From Methylibium sp. (GTDB taxonomy: Bacteria; Pseudomonadota; Gammaproteobacteria; Burkholderiales; Burkholderiaceae_C), in assembly GCA_013824165.1 (NCBI GenBank), contig PNNH01000079.1:62001-126000 (forward strand): a stretch of DNA of 64,000 nucleotides. Reading direction: 5' to 3'. Of this stretch, positions 53,844 through 62,705 are shown in pieces. The notes beneath the pieces are model-generated. The model was given only the letters and a program-made list of their open reading frames with translations. It made no database searches and was not told the origin of the DNA. The position numbers were made by a program, and so were the translations under genes. Each line of letters begins with the position of its first letter. Positions within the stretch are counted from its first letter, which is position 1.

Positions 53844-55178
53844 ATGAAACTCAAGCAGCTCGCGATGGCCGCCTCGATGGCGGCAGCCGGACTGGCCTCG
53901 CTGGTGGCAATGCCGGCAGCCGCACAGGACAAGGTGCAGTTCTTTCCGGTGCTGTCCGGCCGCACCGGTCCGGTGGCGCCGAACGCCACGCCCTGGGCCA
54001 ACGGCCACAACGATTACATGAAGCTGGTGAATGTCCGCGGCGGCATCAACGGCGTCAAGACGCTGGTGGAAGAGTGCGAAACCGCGTACGCGACCGACCG
54101 CGGCGTCGAGTGCTATGAGCGCCTGAAGGGCAAGCATGGCGGTGCCACGGTGTTCCAGCCGCTGTCCACCGGCATCACCTTCGCGCTGACCGACAAGGTG
54201 CCGGCCGACAAGATCTCGCTGATCACGTCGGGCTACGGCCGCAGCGACACGGCTGATGGTGGCGTGTTCAAGTGGAACTTCCCGCTGATCGGCCATTACT
54301 GGGTGGCCGGTGACGTGGTGCTGCAGCACATCGCCAAGAAGGAAGGCGGCTGGGACAAGCTCAAGGGCAAGAAGATCGCCGTCGTCTATCACGACAGCGC
54401 CTTCGGCAAGGAGCTCCTGCCCATCGTGCAGGAGCGCGCCAAGATGCACGGCTTCGAGCTGCAGCTGCTGCCGGTGCCGGCGCCTGGCGTCGAGCAGAAG
54501 GCGATCTGGCTGCAGGTGCGCCAGCAGCGTCCTGACTTTGTCGTGATGCAGACCTGGGGCGTGATGACGCCGACCGCCATCAAGGAAGCCATTGCAACCG
54601 GCTACCCGCGCGAGAAGATGTTCGGCACCTGGTGGTCGGGCGCCGAGCCGGACCTGAAGGACGTCGGTGCGGCCGCCAAGGGCTATAGCGCGGTGATGAT
54701 GCAGCACGGCGCCGAGACCGGCTCTGCCGTCGTCAAGGAGATCCTCGACAAGATCTATGCCAAGGGCGAGGGCGCCGGTCCGAAGGAAGACGTCGGCAGC
54801 GTGCTCTATATGCGCGGCGTGGTGGGCGCGATGCTGGCCACCGAAGGCGTGCGTGCGGCGCAGGAGCGTTTCGGCAAGGGCAAGGTCATGTCGGGCGAGC
54901 AGGCGCGCTGGGGTTACGAGAACCTCAACCTCACGCAGGCCAAGCTCGACGGGCTGGGCTTCAAGGGCGTGATGCGGCCGGTTTCCACCAGCTGTGCTGA
55001 CCACCTGGGCGCCAACTGGGCGCGGGTGCACACCTGGGACGGCAGCAAGTTCGTCTGGGCTTCCGACTGGCTGCAGGCCGACGAGCAGATCATCAAGCCG
55101 ATGGTCAAGGCTTCGGCTGAGAAGTACGCCAACGAGAAGAAGCTGACCCGTCGCACGCCGGCTGACTGTCAGTCCTGA
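53844..55178 (+). CDS. Liv-type ABC substrate-binding protein
   Basis: 444-residue periplasmic receptor, type-I fold. Signal peptide 1-30 (ends MPAAAQ), then VQFFPVLSGRTGPVAPNATPW, TLVEECETAYATDRGVECYE and IAVVYHDSAFGKELLPIVQE. It is longer than LivJ/LivK (about 370), as in the receptors for aromatic or larger acids. Feeds the LivHM permease; ligand unknown but probably the acid activated by the two CoA ligases. Followed by six consecutive hairpins. Confidence 0.9.
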   Translation: MKLKQLAMAASMAAAGLASLVAMPAAAQDKVQFFPVLSGRTGPVAPNATPWANGHNDYMKLVNVRGGINGVKTLVEECETAYATDRGVECYERLKGKHGGATVFQPLSTGITFALTDKVPADKISLITSGYGRSDTADGGVFKWNFPLIGHYWVAGDVVLQHIAKKEGGWDKLKGKKIAVVYHDSAFGKELLPIVQERAKMHGFELQLLPVPAPGVEQKAIWLQVRQQRPDFVVMQTWGVMTPTAIKEAIATGYPREKMFGTWWSGAEPDLKDVGAAAKGYSAVMMQHGAETGSAVVKEILDKIYAKGEGAGPKEDVGSVLYMRGVVGAMLATEGVRAAQERFGKGKVMSGEQARWGYENLNLTQAKLDGLGFKGVMRPVSTSCADHLGANWARVHTWDGSKFVWASDWLQADEQIIKPMVKASAEKYANEKKLTRRTPADCQS

Positions 55179-55352
55179 GGGCTGACAGCCAGCCAGGCCG
55201 ACGCTGTCGGCCTGGCTGGCCCAAGTTGTGGGCTCCCTCCCCAACCCCTCCCTTCGAGAGGGAGGGGGCTGACACCACTCCCTACCCTCGCCCGAGGCGA
55301 GGGGGCTCCTTGCGGAGCCTTCTTCAAAGCACCGCGTGCGGCGCTTTGAAGA
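55166..55352 (+). repeat. Cluster of six hairpins between the binding protein and livF
   Basis: In 187 bp: CTGTCAG / CTGACAG (55166-55188, over the stop codon); GCCAGCCAGGCCGAC / GTCGGCCTGGCTGGC (55188-55220, 15-bp stem, loop GCT); CCCCTCCCT / AGGGAGGGG (55245-55267); CCCTCGCC / GGCGAGGG (55285-55303); GGCTCC / GGAGCC (55304-55319); TCTTCAAAGC / GCTTTGAAGA (55321-55352, enclosing CCGC / GCGG). The third and fourth resemble dispersed extragenic palindromes of GC-rich proteobacteria. None is followed by a T-run. Confidence 0.85.
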
Positions 55353-55366
55353 GCCAAGAGGTAACT

Positions 55367-56182
55367 ATGAGCAATGCCAACAACATCCTTCTGAACGTCA
55401 ACGGCATCGAGGTCATCTACAACCATGTGATCCTGGTGCTCAAGGGCGTGTCGCTGCAGGTCAAGGAGGGCGGCATCGTCGCGCTGCTGGGCGGCAACGG
55501 TGCCGGCAAGACCACCACGCTGCGCGCGGTCAGCAATCTGCTGGCGGGTGAGCGCGGCGAGGTCACCAAGGGCTCGATCGAGCTGCGCGGCGAGCGCATC
55601 GAGCAGCTGAGCACCTCGGAGATGGTCAATCGCGGCGTGATCCAGGTGATGGAGGGCCGGCACTGCTTCGCCCACCTCAGCATCGAGGACAACCTGATGA
55701 CCGGCGCCTACACCCGCAAGGACGGCAAGGCGGCGGTGGCCGAGACGCTGGAGAAGGTCTACAACTACTTTCCGCGCCTGAAGACGCGGCGCACTTCGCA
55801 GGCCGCCTACACCTCGGGCGGCGAGCAGCAGATGTGCGCCATCGGCCGCGCGCTGATGGCCAATCCGAAGATGGTGCTGCTGGACGAGCCCTCGATGGGC
55901 CTGGCGCCGCAGATCGTCGAAGAGGTGTTCGAGATCGTCAAAGACCTGAACGCCAAGGAAGGCACCACCTTCCTGCTGGCCGAGCAGAACACCAATATGG
56001 CGCTGCGCTACGCCGACTACGGCTACATCCTGGAGAACGGCCGTGTCGTGATGGACGGCGAGGCCAAGTCCCTGCGCGAGAACGAGGACGTCAAGGAGTT
56101 CTACCTCGGCATGGGCGGCGGCGACCGCAAGAGTTTCAAGGATGTGAAGAGCTACAAGCGCCGCAAGCGCTGGTTGGCCTGA
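55367..56182 (+). CDS. livF: Branched-chain-type ABC ATPase LivF
   Basis: 271 residues from ATG 55367 (AGAGGT upstream). Walker A GGNGAGKTT, signature TSGGEQQMCAIGRAL, Walker B MVLLDEPSMGL, and LAEQNTNMALRYADYGYILE. The C-terminus has an extra basic tail (DRKSFKDVKSYKRRKRWLA) beyond usual LivF. Separated from the receptor gene by a hairpin cluster, which may lower or insulate its expression. Confidence 0.93.
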   Translation: MSNANNILLNVNGIEVIYNHVILVLKGVSLQVKEGGIVALLGGNGAGKTTTLRAVSNLLAGERGEVTKGSIELRGERIEQLSTSEMVNRGVIQVMEGRHCFAHLSIEDNLMTGAYTRKDGKAAVAETLEKVYNYFPRLKTRRTSQAAYTSGGEQQMCAIGRALMANPKMVLLDEPSMGLAPQIVEEVFEIVKDLNAKEGTTFLLAEQNTNMALRYADYGYILENGRVVMDGEAKSLRENEDVKEFYLGMGGGDRKSFKDVKSYKRRKRWLA

Positions 56183-56222
56183 GCCCTTCGGCCGATCGTT
56201 CCGTTCATGTCCATACCCAGCG

Positions 56223-56528
56223 ATGAGTGATGCCAACGACTTCTTTGCCTTGCCCGCCTTCAAGCCGGACGAAGCACTGCTGAAGCTGAAACGCGATCTG
56301 CGCGACTTGCGCCAGCTGGCCGAACGTGACGGCGGTCGCAGCTTCACGCTGAAAGGGCAGGACGTGCTGGAGCTCTCTATCGATGGCGCGCAGTTGAACG
56401 CCAAGCTCGCTAAGCGCCCGGCGCAGCGGCCGGAATGGGACAGCTGGACCTGCAAGAGCAGCGCCGACGTGCGACGGCTGCAGGACGAGATCAAGAAGCG
56501 CCTGGCGCGCTGGACGACGGAAGACTGA
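56223..56528 (+). CDS. Small conserved protein of the Liv/CoA-ligase operon
   Basis: 101 residues, polar and helical: FKPDEALLKLKRDLRDLRQLAERDG, FTLKGQDVLELSIDGAQLNAKLAKRPAQRPEWDSW and VRRLQDEIKKRLARWTTED. No signal or membrane span. Lies between livF and the second CoA ligase gene (4-bp gap to the latter). It seems to be a constant member of such operons in related bacteria, but no function is known to me. Confidence 0.75.
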   Translation: MSDANDFFALPAFKPDEALLKLKRDLRDLRQLAERDGGRSFTLKGQDVLELSIDGAQLNAKLAKRPAQRPEWDSWTCKSSADVRRLQDEIKKRLARWTTED

Positions 56529-56532
56529 TGAC

Positions 56533-57777
56533 ATGAGCGCTGCTTTCTACGACGCCCTGGAGACCCGGGATCCGGCTGAGCGCGAGCGCGCGCTGCTGCA
56601 GGCCCTGCCGGGCCAGATCGCGCATGCGCAGCGCCATGCGCCGGCCTTCGCCGAGCTGCTGGCCGGCGTCGACGCCGCCAGCATCGATTCACGCGCGGCC
56701 CTGGCCCGCCTGCCGGTGACGCGCAAGAGCGAGCTGCTGGAGCGTCAACAACAGCAGCGCACCATCAACCCCTTTGGCGGTTTCTCGGCCATCGGCTGGG
56801 GCGCGGCGCGGCGCGTGTTTCAGTCGCCCGGCACGATCTACGAACCCGAAGGCCGCGCGCCGGACTACTGGCGCGTGGCGCGTGCGATGCATGCGGCGGG
56901 CTTCGCCGCCGGTGAGCTGATCCACAACAGCTTCTCCTACCACCTGACGCCGGCCGGCTCGATGATGGAAACCGGCGCGCATGCGATCGGCTGCACGGTG
57001 TTTCCGGGCGGCGTCGGCAATACCGAGCTGCAGCTGCAGGCCATCGCCGAGCTGCGCCCCAGCGGCTATGCCGGCACGCCCAGCTTCCTGAAGATCCTGG
57101 TCGACAAGGCCGCCGAAGCGGGCCAGCGCCTCTCGATTCAGAAGGCCCTGGTCAGCGGCGAGGCCTTTCCTGCGGCGCTGCGCGACTGGCTTTCCGAGCG
57201 CGGGGTTGCGGGCTATCAGGCCTATGCCACCGCCGATGTGGGCCTGATCGCCTACGAGACCGCGGCGCGCGAAGGCCTTGTGATCGATGAAGGCGTGATC
57301 GTCGAGATCGTGCGCCCTGGCAGCGGTGAGCCGGTGGCGGTGGGCGAGGTGGGCGAGCTGGTTGTCACCACGCTGAACCCCGACTACCCGCTGATCCGTT
57401 TTGGCACCGGCGACCTCTCGGCCATGCTGCCCGGCGCTTGCCCAACCGGCCGCAGCAACGGCCGGATCAAGGGCTGGATGGGCCGTGCCGACCAGAGCGC
57501 CAAGGTGCGCGGCATGTTCGTGCATGCCAAGCAGGTGGCCGAGATCGCCCGGCGCTTCCCCGAGGTGCTGCGCGCCCGCCTGGTCGTCGAAGGCGAGATG
57601 GCCAACGACCGCATGACGCTCAAGCTGGAAGTCAGCACCCAGCCCGAGGGCTTGGCTGACAAGGTGGCCGGCGCGATCCGCGACGTGACCAAGCTGCGCG
57701 GCGAAGTGGTGCTGCTCACACCCGGCAGCCTGCCGAACGATGGACGCGTCGTCGAAGACCTCCGCAAATTCGACTGA
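56533..57777 (+). CDS. Phenylacetate-CoA-ligase-like AMP-binding enzyme
   Basis: 414 residues of the PaaK branch of ANL enzymes: RLPVTRKSELLERQ, FQSPGTIYEPEGRAPDYWR, HNSFSYHLTPAGSMMETGAHAIG, ATADVGLIAYE and FGTGDLSAMLPG, with the C-terminal GRADQSAKVRGMFV domain. It should form an aryl-adenylate and CoA thioester. Together with the Liv importer and the first synthetase it indicates uptake and activation of an aromatic or other cyclic acid. Last gene of the operon. Confidence 0.88.
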   Translation: MSAAFYDALETRDPAERERALLQALPGQIAHAQRHAPAFAELLAGVDAASIDSRAALARLPVTRKSELLERQQQQRTINPFGGFSAIGWGAARRVFQSPGTIYEPEGRAPDYWRVARAMHAAGFAAGELIHNSFSYHLTPAGSMMETGAHAIGCTVFPGGVGNTELQLQAIAELRPSGYAGTPSFLKILVDKAAEAGQRLSIQKALVSGEAFPAALRDWLSERGVAGYQAYATADVGLIAYETAAREGLVIDEGVIVEIVRPGSGEPVAVGEVGELVVTTLNPDYPLIRFGTGDLSAMLPGACPTGRSNGRIKGWMGRADQSAKVRGMFVHAKQVAEIARRFPEVLRARLVVEGEMANDRMTLKLEVSTQPEGLADKVAGAIRDVTKLRGEVVLLTPGSLPNDGRVVEDLRKFD

Positions 57778-57782
57778 GAGAG

Positions 57783-57902
57783 CTTCCCTGCTGCGCCGCC
57801 GCCATGCGTCGTTGGCCGGTGCTCGGAATCCTCACGTACAGGAAGTACGTTCCGGTTCCTGTGCGCCGGCCGCCTAGCCTGACAGCGGCTCGCTGAGGGA
57901 AG
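57783..57902. repeat. REP-like element of nested inverted repeats
   Basis: CTTCCCT (57783-57789) and AGGGAAG (57896-57902) bound a 120-bp element. Inside lie nested arms GGCCGG / CCGGCC (57814-57819 / 57866-57871), CGGAA / TTCCG (57824-57828 / 57850-57854) and ACGTAC / GTACGT (57834-57839 / 57845-57850). It sits between convergent genes. The layout suggests a dispersed extragenic palindrome; family copies elsewhere would confirm. Confidence 0.65.
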
Positions 57903-57931
57903 TCCTCGGCCTTCGACCTGCGGTCCTGGCT

Positions 57932-59509
57932 TTAACGCTGGCTGCGGTCCAGGTTGAAGGCCGCTACCAATCCGCTCAATCGCACCGCCTGCTCGCGCAA
58001 CTGCTCGGCGGCGGCGGTGGATTCTTCCACCAGCGCGGCGTTCTGCTGCGTCATCTGATCCAGCTGCGACACGGCCTGGTTGATCTGGCCGATGCCGCCG
58101 CCTTGCTCGCGCGCACCGGCCGAGACCTCGGCAATGATGTCGGCCACGCGCTGCACGCTGGAGACGATCTCCTGCATCGTGCTGCCGGCCTCGTCGACCA
58201 GGCGGGCGCCGCTGTCCACCGTCTCGACGCTGCGGCCCACCAGCTGCTTGATCTCCTTGGCCGCCTCGGCGCTGCGGCCGGCCAGCGAGCGCACCTCGGA
58301 GGCCACGACCGCGAAGCCACGGCCTTGTTCGCCGGCACGCGCCGCCTCGACCGCGGCGTTCAGCGCCAGGATGTTGGTCTGGAAGGCGATGCCGTCGATC
58401 ACGCCGATGATGTCACCGATGCGGGCCGAACTGGTCTTGATCTGGTCCATGGTCGACACGACCTGGGCCACCACCTGACCGCCACGCGCGGCCACGCTGG
58501 CGGCCGAGCCGGCCAGCTGGTTGGCTTGCGCCGCGGCATCGGCCGACTGGTTGACGCCGCCGGTCAGCTCTTCCATCGATGAGGCGGTCTGCTGCAGATT
58601 GCTGGCTGCCTGTTCGGTCCGCATCGACAAGTCCTGGTTGCCGGTGGCCACTTCGGCGCTGGCGGTCTGGATCGAGTCGGCAGCGCTGCGGATGTCGCCC
58701 ACCAGGGCGCGCAGCTTGTCCTGCATCGCGGCCAGGCCCGCCAGCAGGCGGCCCAGCTCGTCACCTCCTTCGGGCACGAAGCTGGAACTCAGGTCGCCCT
58801 GGGCGATGCGGTCCGCCACGACGATGGCGCGGTTCACCGGCCGGGTGATGCTGCGCGTGATGGCCCAGGCCAGCAGGGCTCCAAGGCCCATGGCCAGCAG
58901 CGTCAGCAGGGCCAGCATCCACAGGTCGCTGCGGATGTCAGCCAGCATGTCCTCGGCCTGCGCGCGGCTGGCTTTGTCCTGTGCTGCGGCAAAGTCGGAG
59001 ACCTGCTGGCGCCACAGGGCTTCGGCCGGCTTGACAGCCGAGGTCAGCGTCATCGTGGCATCGATGTTGGAGCCCTCGCTGCCTTCCTTGGCGGCCTTTT
59101 GGATCAGCGGCAGCGTTTTGCTGGCGCTGGCCTGGATGTCGGCGAGCTGCTTGCGCTCGGCCTCGTCCCGGGTGTCGCCGATCAGGGCAGCCAGCGCGCT
59201 CTCATCCTTCTGGTAGTTGGTCCGTGCCGCCTCGAACTGCTTGAGCTCGGAGGCGATTTCCTGCGGGTCGGTCAAGAGCGTGAGGCTGCGGGCCTGGACG
59301 GCCATGGCATTGATGCTGTGCAGCATCGCATTGCCCAAGGTGCTCTTGGCGTTGTTGATCTCCACCACCTGCTGCAGCCGCTGGCCCAGCGTACGCAGCT
59401 GGCTTGCGCCCAGCGCCGCCACCAGCAGCAGCAGGCCCAGCAGCAACGCGAAACTCAGGCCCAGCCGGCGTCCCACCGAAGCGCCCAACGCTTGTCTCCA
59501 TGTGCTCAT
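57932..59509 (-). CDS. Methyl-accepting chemotaxis protein
   Basis: 525 residues from ATG 59509 (GGAG about nine bases upstream). Transmembrane span 1 ([19 protein letters not shown]), four-helix-bundle sensor domain of about 150 residues, span 2 ([19 protein letters not shown]), HAMP ([23 protein letters not shown]) and the signalling hairpin [20 protein letters not shown]. Ligand not predictable. Stand-alone; no che genes in the window. Confidence 0.93.
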   Translation of the reverse strand: MSTWRQALGASVGRRLGLSFALLLGLLLLVAALGASQLRTLGQRLQQVVEINNAKSTLGNAMLHSINAMAVQARSLTLLTDPQEIASELKQFEAARTNYQKDESALAALIGDTRDEAERKQLADIQASASKTLPLIQKAAKEGSEGSNIDATMTLTSAVKPAEALWRQQVSDFAAAQDKASRAQAEDMLADIRSDLWMLALLTLLAMGLGALLAWAITRSITRPVNRAIVVADRIAQGDLSSSFVPEGGDELGRLLAGLAAMQDKLRALVGDIRSAADSIQTASAEVATGNQDLSMRTEQAASNLQQTASSMEELTGGVNQSADAAAQANQLAGSAASVAARGGQVVAQVVSTMDQIKTSSARIGDIIGVIDGIAFQTNILALNAAVEAARAGEQGRGFAVVASEVRSLAGRSAEAAKEIKQLVGRSVETVDSGARLVDEAGSTMQEIVSSVQRVADIIAEVSAGAREQGGGIGQINQAVSQLDQMTQQNAALVEESTAAAEQLREQAVRLSGLVAAFNLDRSQR

Positions 59510-59707
59510 TGTTTGTCTCCGTTTTGTTGTCGTTCTCTGCCCCCCGGATCTTTGCGCCGGACAGCCGATTTGACTGTTGCAGGGGTGACAAAGAAGCCGT
59601 CCCGCCACAGGGGTTTACGTAGTTTCCGAAACGTTCCGGGCATATTGCACATCTAGCATCCGGCTGTGATTCCACAGACAAACCCACCACGTGCGAGGAA
59701 GACAACG

Positions 59708-60679
59708 ATGAAAAAGAAGCTACTGCTGCTGAGCCTGGCCTCCCTGACCGCAGGGGCGGCTCTGGCCGAATACCCGGATAAACCTGTCACCATCGTCGTG
59801 CCCTTCGCCGCCGGTGGACCCACCGACAAGGTGGCACGCGATCTGGCCGAGTCGCTGCGCAAGCCGCTGGGCGCCACCATCGTGATCGAGAACGTCGGCG
59901 GTGCCGGGGGCACACTGGGCGCCACCAAGGTGGCCAAGGCGGCACCGGACGGCTACACCGTGCTGCTGCATCACATCGGCATGGCGACTTCACCGGCTTT
60001 GTATCGCAATCTTCAGTACAAGACCCTGGATGATTTCGAGTACCTGGGCATGGTCAACGAGGTGCCGATGACGCTGATCGGCAAGCCCGGCCTGCCGGCC
60101 AACAGCTATCCGGAACTGGTCAAGTGGCTGGAGGCCAACAAGGGCAAGATCAATCTGGCCAATGCCGGCCTGGGCGCTGCCTCGCATCTGTGCGGCCTGC
60201 TGTTCCAGAGTGCGCTGAAGATCGACATGACCACCGTGCCGTACAAGGGCACCGGCCCCGCGATGACCGACCTGATGGGCGGGCAGGTCGACCTGATGTG
60301 CGACCAGACCACCAACACCACCAGCCAGATCGAGGGCGGCAAGGTCAAGGCCTATGCCGTCACGACCACGAAGCGCCTGACGACACCGGCCCTGGCCAAG
60401 CTGCCGACGCTGGACGAGATGGGTATGAAGGGCTTCAACGTGTCGATCTGGCACGGTGTCTATGCACCGAAGAACACGCCCAAGGCGGTGCTCGACAAGA
60501 TCTCGACGGCGCTGCGCACCGCGATCCGCGACCCGGAGTTCATCAAGCGCCAGGAAGCGCTGGGCGCTGTGGTGGTGACCGATGGCCGCGTCAACGGCGC
60601 CGAGCACAAGAAGTTTGTTGAAGCCGAGATCAACAAGTGGGGCCCCGTCATCAAAGCCGCCGGGCAATATGCCGACTGA
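59708..60679 (+). CDS. Bug-family tripartite tricarboxylate receptor
   Basis: 323 residues from ATG 59708 with signal peptide MKKKLLLLSLASLTAGAALA. Bug/TctC pattern: YPDKPVTIVVPFAAGGPTDKVAR, VIENVGGAGGTLGA, APDGYTVLLHH, VPYKGTGPAMTDLMGGQVDLM and GVYAPKNTPKAVLDKI. Bug receptors bind carboxylates or small organics, but no TctAB-type membrane genes are near, as is common for the expanded Bug set of Burkholderiales. Confidence 0.93.
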   Translation: MKKKLLLLSLASLTAGAALAEYPDKPVTIVVPFAAGGPTDKVARDLAESLRKPLGATIVIENVGGAGGTLGATKVAKAAPDGYTVLLHHIGMATSPALYRNLQYKTLDDFEYLGMVNEVPMTLIGKPGLPANSYPELVKWLEANKGKINLANAGLGAASHLCGLLFQSALKIDMTTVPYKGTGPAMTDLMGGQVDLMCDQTTNTTSQIEGGKVKAYAVTTTKRLTTPALAKLPTLDEMGMKGFNVSIWHGVYAPKNTPKAVLDKISTALRTAIRDPEFIKRQEALGAVVVTDGRVNGAEHKKFVEAEINKWGPVIKAAGQYAD

Positions 60680-60691
60680 GGACCGAGGACT

Positions 60692-60818
60692 GGCCAGGAC
60701 CGGGGACGGTCCTGGCCTTCGCTAGGCATGGACAGTCCGCGGAGACTGTCCACATCCGAGCTCAGCCCGCTGCGGGCTGAGCGACGTGCAAGGAGGCGTC
60801 CGAGCTCTGCGAGGACGC
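60692..60818 (+). repeat. Group of hairpins after the Bug receptor gene
   Basis: GGCCAGGACCG / CGGTCCTGGCC (60692-60702 / 60707-60717), TGGACAGTC / GACTGTCCA (60729-60737 / 60744-60752), GCTCAGCCCGC / GCGGGCTGAGC (60760-60770 / 60772-60782) and GCGTCC / GGACGC (60796-60801 / 60813-60818). Each arm pair is perfect. No T-runs follow them. Confidence 0.8.
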
Positions 60819-60885
60819 AGCCTGCAAGGTGACTGAGGACCGACCACAGCCAACACAGGGGACAGGTCCCGGCCTCAATTCACAG

Positions 60886-60909
60886 GCCCGCCGCCGGCGG
60901 GCTTTTTCT
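60886..60909 (+). terminator. Intrinsic terminator
   Basis: GCCCGCC-gcc-GGCGGGC (60886-60902) followed at once by TTTTTCT. This is the only canonical rho-independent terminator noticed in the window. It would end transcription from the Bug receptor gene, 23 bp before the carbonic anhydrase start. Confidence 0.85.
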
Positions 60910-60931
60910 CACCCTCCGTTTCTTTGCGATC

Positions 60932-61465
60932 ATGGCTCTGTCACCCTTTCTCGACCACGCCCCCCAGCTCGAAGCCGGAGCCTGGGTCCATCCCTCGGCC
61001 CAGGTCATCGGCGATGTGCAGCTGGGTCGCGACAGCTCGGTCTGGTGCAATGCCGTGCTGCGCGGCGACGTCAATCGCATCGTGGTGGGCGAGTGCAGCA
61101 ATGTGCAGGACCTGACGATGGGCCACGTCTCGCACCGCAATGCGGCCAAGCCCGAAGGTTCGCCGCTGTTGATTGGCAGCCATGTGACCATCGGCCATTC
61201 CGTCATCCTGCACGGCTGCCGCATTGGCGACGAGTGCCTGATCGGCATGGGCAGTCTGGTGATGGACGACGCCCTCATCGAGGACCAGGTGATGCTGGGC
61301 GCCGGCAGCCTGGTGCCGCCGGGCAAGCGCTTGAAAAGCGGCCAGCTCTACATCGGCCGTCCGGCGGTGCCGGTGAGGGCGCTGACAGGCGAGGAGATCG
61401 CATATCTGCGCTATTCGGCCGAGCACTATGTGCGGGTGAAAAACCAGTATCCGCCGGCCGGCTGA
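60932..61465 (+). CDS. Gamma-type carbonic anhydrase-like protein (YrdA/PaaY type)
   Basis: 177-residue left-handed beta-helix protein. Hexapeptide repeats (VHPSAQVIGDVQLGRDSSVW; LIGSHVTIGHSVILHGCRIGDECLIG) and zinc-site histidines H65, H89 and H94 in the usual places (NVQDLTMGH, TIGHSVILHG). Trimeric enzymes of this type hydrate CO2 or remain of unknown function (YrdA). It has only 23 bp between a terminator and its start, so its promoter must overlap the upstream hairpin region. Confidence 0.9.
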   Translation: MALSPFLDHAPQLEAGAWVHPSAQVIGDVQLGRDSSVWCNAVLRGDVNRIVVGECSNVQDLTMGHVSHRNAAKPEGSPLLIGSHVTIGHSVILHGCRIGDECLIGMGSLVMDDALIEDQVMLGAGSLVPPGKRLKSGQLYIGRPAVPVRALTGEEIAYLRYSAEHYVRVKNQYPPAG

Positions 61466-61849
61466 TCAGTCGCTCGGCAGCTCCACCACCACGAAGTGCT
61501 TGCGCACCGGCTCGACCACCTCGAACTCGCCTTCGAAGCCCGGCGGGATGACCGCGGCCTGGCCGGGTCCGACCTCGGTGACCGCGCCATCCGGCCCGTG
61601 CAGCCGCGCCAGGCCCGATAGGACGAAGAAATACTCCTGCTCGGTGGGCGGGAAGACGATCCGCCAGCGACCGACTTCGCACTCCCACACACCGGCGCTC
61701 ATCGGCGCGGCCTCGTGCAGCAGCCAGGTCTTTCGCCAAGGCGCGCCTTGCACCCGGCGCTCCGCGCGTGGCTGATCCAGCGCGGCTGCCAGGCCCTCGG
61801 TACTGTCGATCAGCGTGATCTTTGGTGTCGTGGCTTTTTCTTCACTCAT
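61466..61849 (-). CDS. Cupin protein (DUF861 type)
   Basis: 127 residues: WECEVGRWRIVFPPTEQEYFFVLSGLARLHGPDG and VGPGQAAVIPPGFEGEFEVVEPVRKHFVVVEL, the pattern of the (S)-ureidoglycine-like cupin-3 family. Adjacent stop codons with the gamma carbonic anhydrase gene (61465/61466). No partner gene suggests a substrate. Confidence 0.85.
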   Translation of the reverse strand: MSEEKATTPKITLIDSTEGLAAALDQPRAERRVQGAPWRKTWLLHEAAPMSAGVWECEVGRWRIVFPPTEQEYFFVLSGLARLHGPDGAVTEVGPGQAAVIPPGFEGEFEVVEPVRKHFVVVELPSD

Positions 61850-61852
61850 GAC

Positions 61853-62248
61853 TCACTCCTGGGCCGTGCAGATCAGGGCCAGCTTGTTGCCGTCGAGATC
61901 GCGGAAGTAGGCCGCATAGAAGTTCGGCGCATAGTCGCGCAGACCCGGCGCGCCTTCGTTCTGGCCGCCCGCCGCGAGCGCCGCGGCATATGCTTCGTCC
62001 ACTGCGGCCCGCGTGCCGGCATTCAGCGCCAGCATCGTGCCATTGCCAAAGCTGGCCGCCTCGCCGTTGAAGGGCTGGCACAGATAGAGCTGGGACGGGC
62101 CGTCACCGCTGGCCGGGCCATAGCCCACGAAGCTCGCGTCGACATGCAGGGCCTTGAGCCCCAGCGGCGCCAGCACTTGGTCATAGAAGGCCTTGGCGCG
62201 CAGGCGGTCGTTGCTGCCCAAGGTGGCGTAGCGGATCATCGAGCTCAT
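61853..62248 (-). CDS. VOC-family protein
   Basis: 131 residues: IRYATLGSNDRLRAKAFYDQVL, LYLCQPFNGEAASFGNGTMLALNA and NFYAAYFRDLDGNKLALIC, a typical glyoxalase/bleomycin-resistance-like VOC unit with the terminal DGNKLAL. Substrate unknown. 3 bp upstream of the cupin gene on the same strand. Confidence 0.87.
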   Translation of the reverse strand: MSSMIRYATLGSNDRLRAKAFYDQVLAPLGLKALHVDASFVGYGPASGDGPSQLYLCQPFNGEAASFGNGTMLALNAGTRAAVDEAYAAALAAGGQNEGAPGLRDYAPNFYAAYFRDLDGNKLALICTAQE

Positions 62249-62264
62249 CGCAGGCTCCTCAGTC

Positions 62265-62705
62265 TCAATCGATGCGGAGGGGAATGGTCACCGGGCCGTC
62301 GTTGACCAGGCTGACCTGCATGTCGGCGCCGAACTCGCCGGCCCCGACCTGGGGGTGCTGCTCGCGGGCGCGCTGCAGCAGGTAGTCGTACAGCCGCCGG
62401 CCTTGCTCGGCCGGCGCCGCGCCGCTGAAACTGGGGCGGTTGCCGCCGCTGATATCGGCCGCCAGCGTGAACTGCGAGACGATCAGCAGGCCGCCGCCGA
62501 TGTCCTGCAGGCTGCGATTCATCTTGCCGGCTTCGTCGCTGAAGATGCGCAGTTTGAGGGTCTTGCTCAGCAGCTTGTCGGCCTGGGTCTCGCTGTCAGC
62601 AGGCTCGGCGCAGACCAGCAGCAGCAGGCCCGGGCCGATCTGGCCAATGGTCTGACCGGCGACGTCGACGCTGGCCTGCCGGACGCGCTGCAGCAGGCCG
62701 ATCAC
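62265..62705 (-). CDS. dtd: D-aminoacyl-tRNA deacylase
   Basis: 146 residues, the usual Dtd length. Starts at GTG 62705, overlapping the upstream stop (GTGA). [34 protein letters not shown] (the SQxT motif) and the C-terminal NDGPVTIPL (the Gly-cisPro motif) mark the family. It removes D-amino acids from tRNA and thereby recycles tRNAs. Translationally coupled to a CDF transporter gene. Confidence 0.94.
   Translation of the reverse strand: MIGLLQRVRQASVDVAGQTIGQIGPGLLLLVCAEPADSETQADKLLSKTLKLRIFSDEAGKMNRSLQDIGGGLLIVSQFTLAADISGGNRPSFSGAAPAEQGRRLYDYLLQRAREQHPQVGAGEFGADMQVSLVNDGPVTIPLRID

Noticed and set aside
55188-55220. Intrinsic terminator after the Liv-type receptor
   Set aside because: The stem is very strong but is followed by CCAAGTTGTGG rather than a T-run, and livF continues in the same direction.
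55166-55352. CRISPR array or tandem repeat
   Set aside because: The six hairpins differ in sequence and spacing; there is no repeated unit with spacers.
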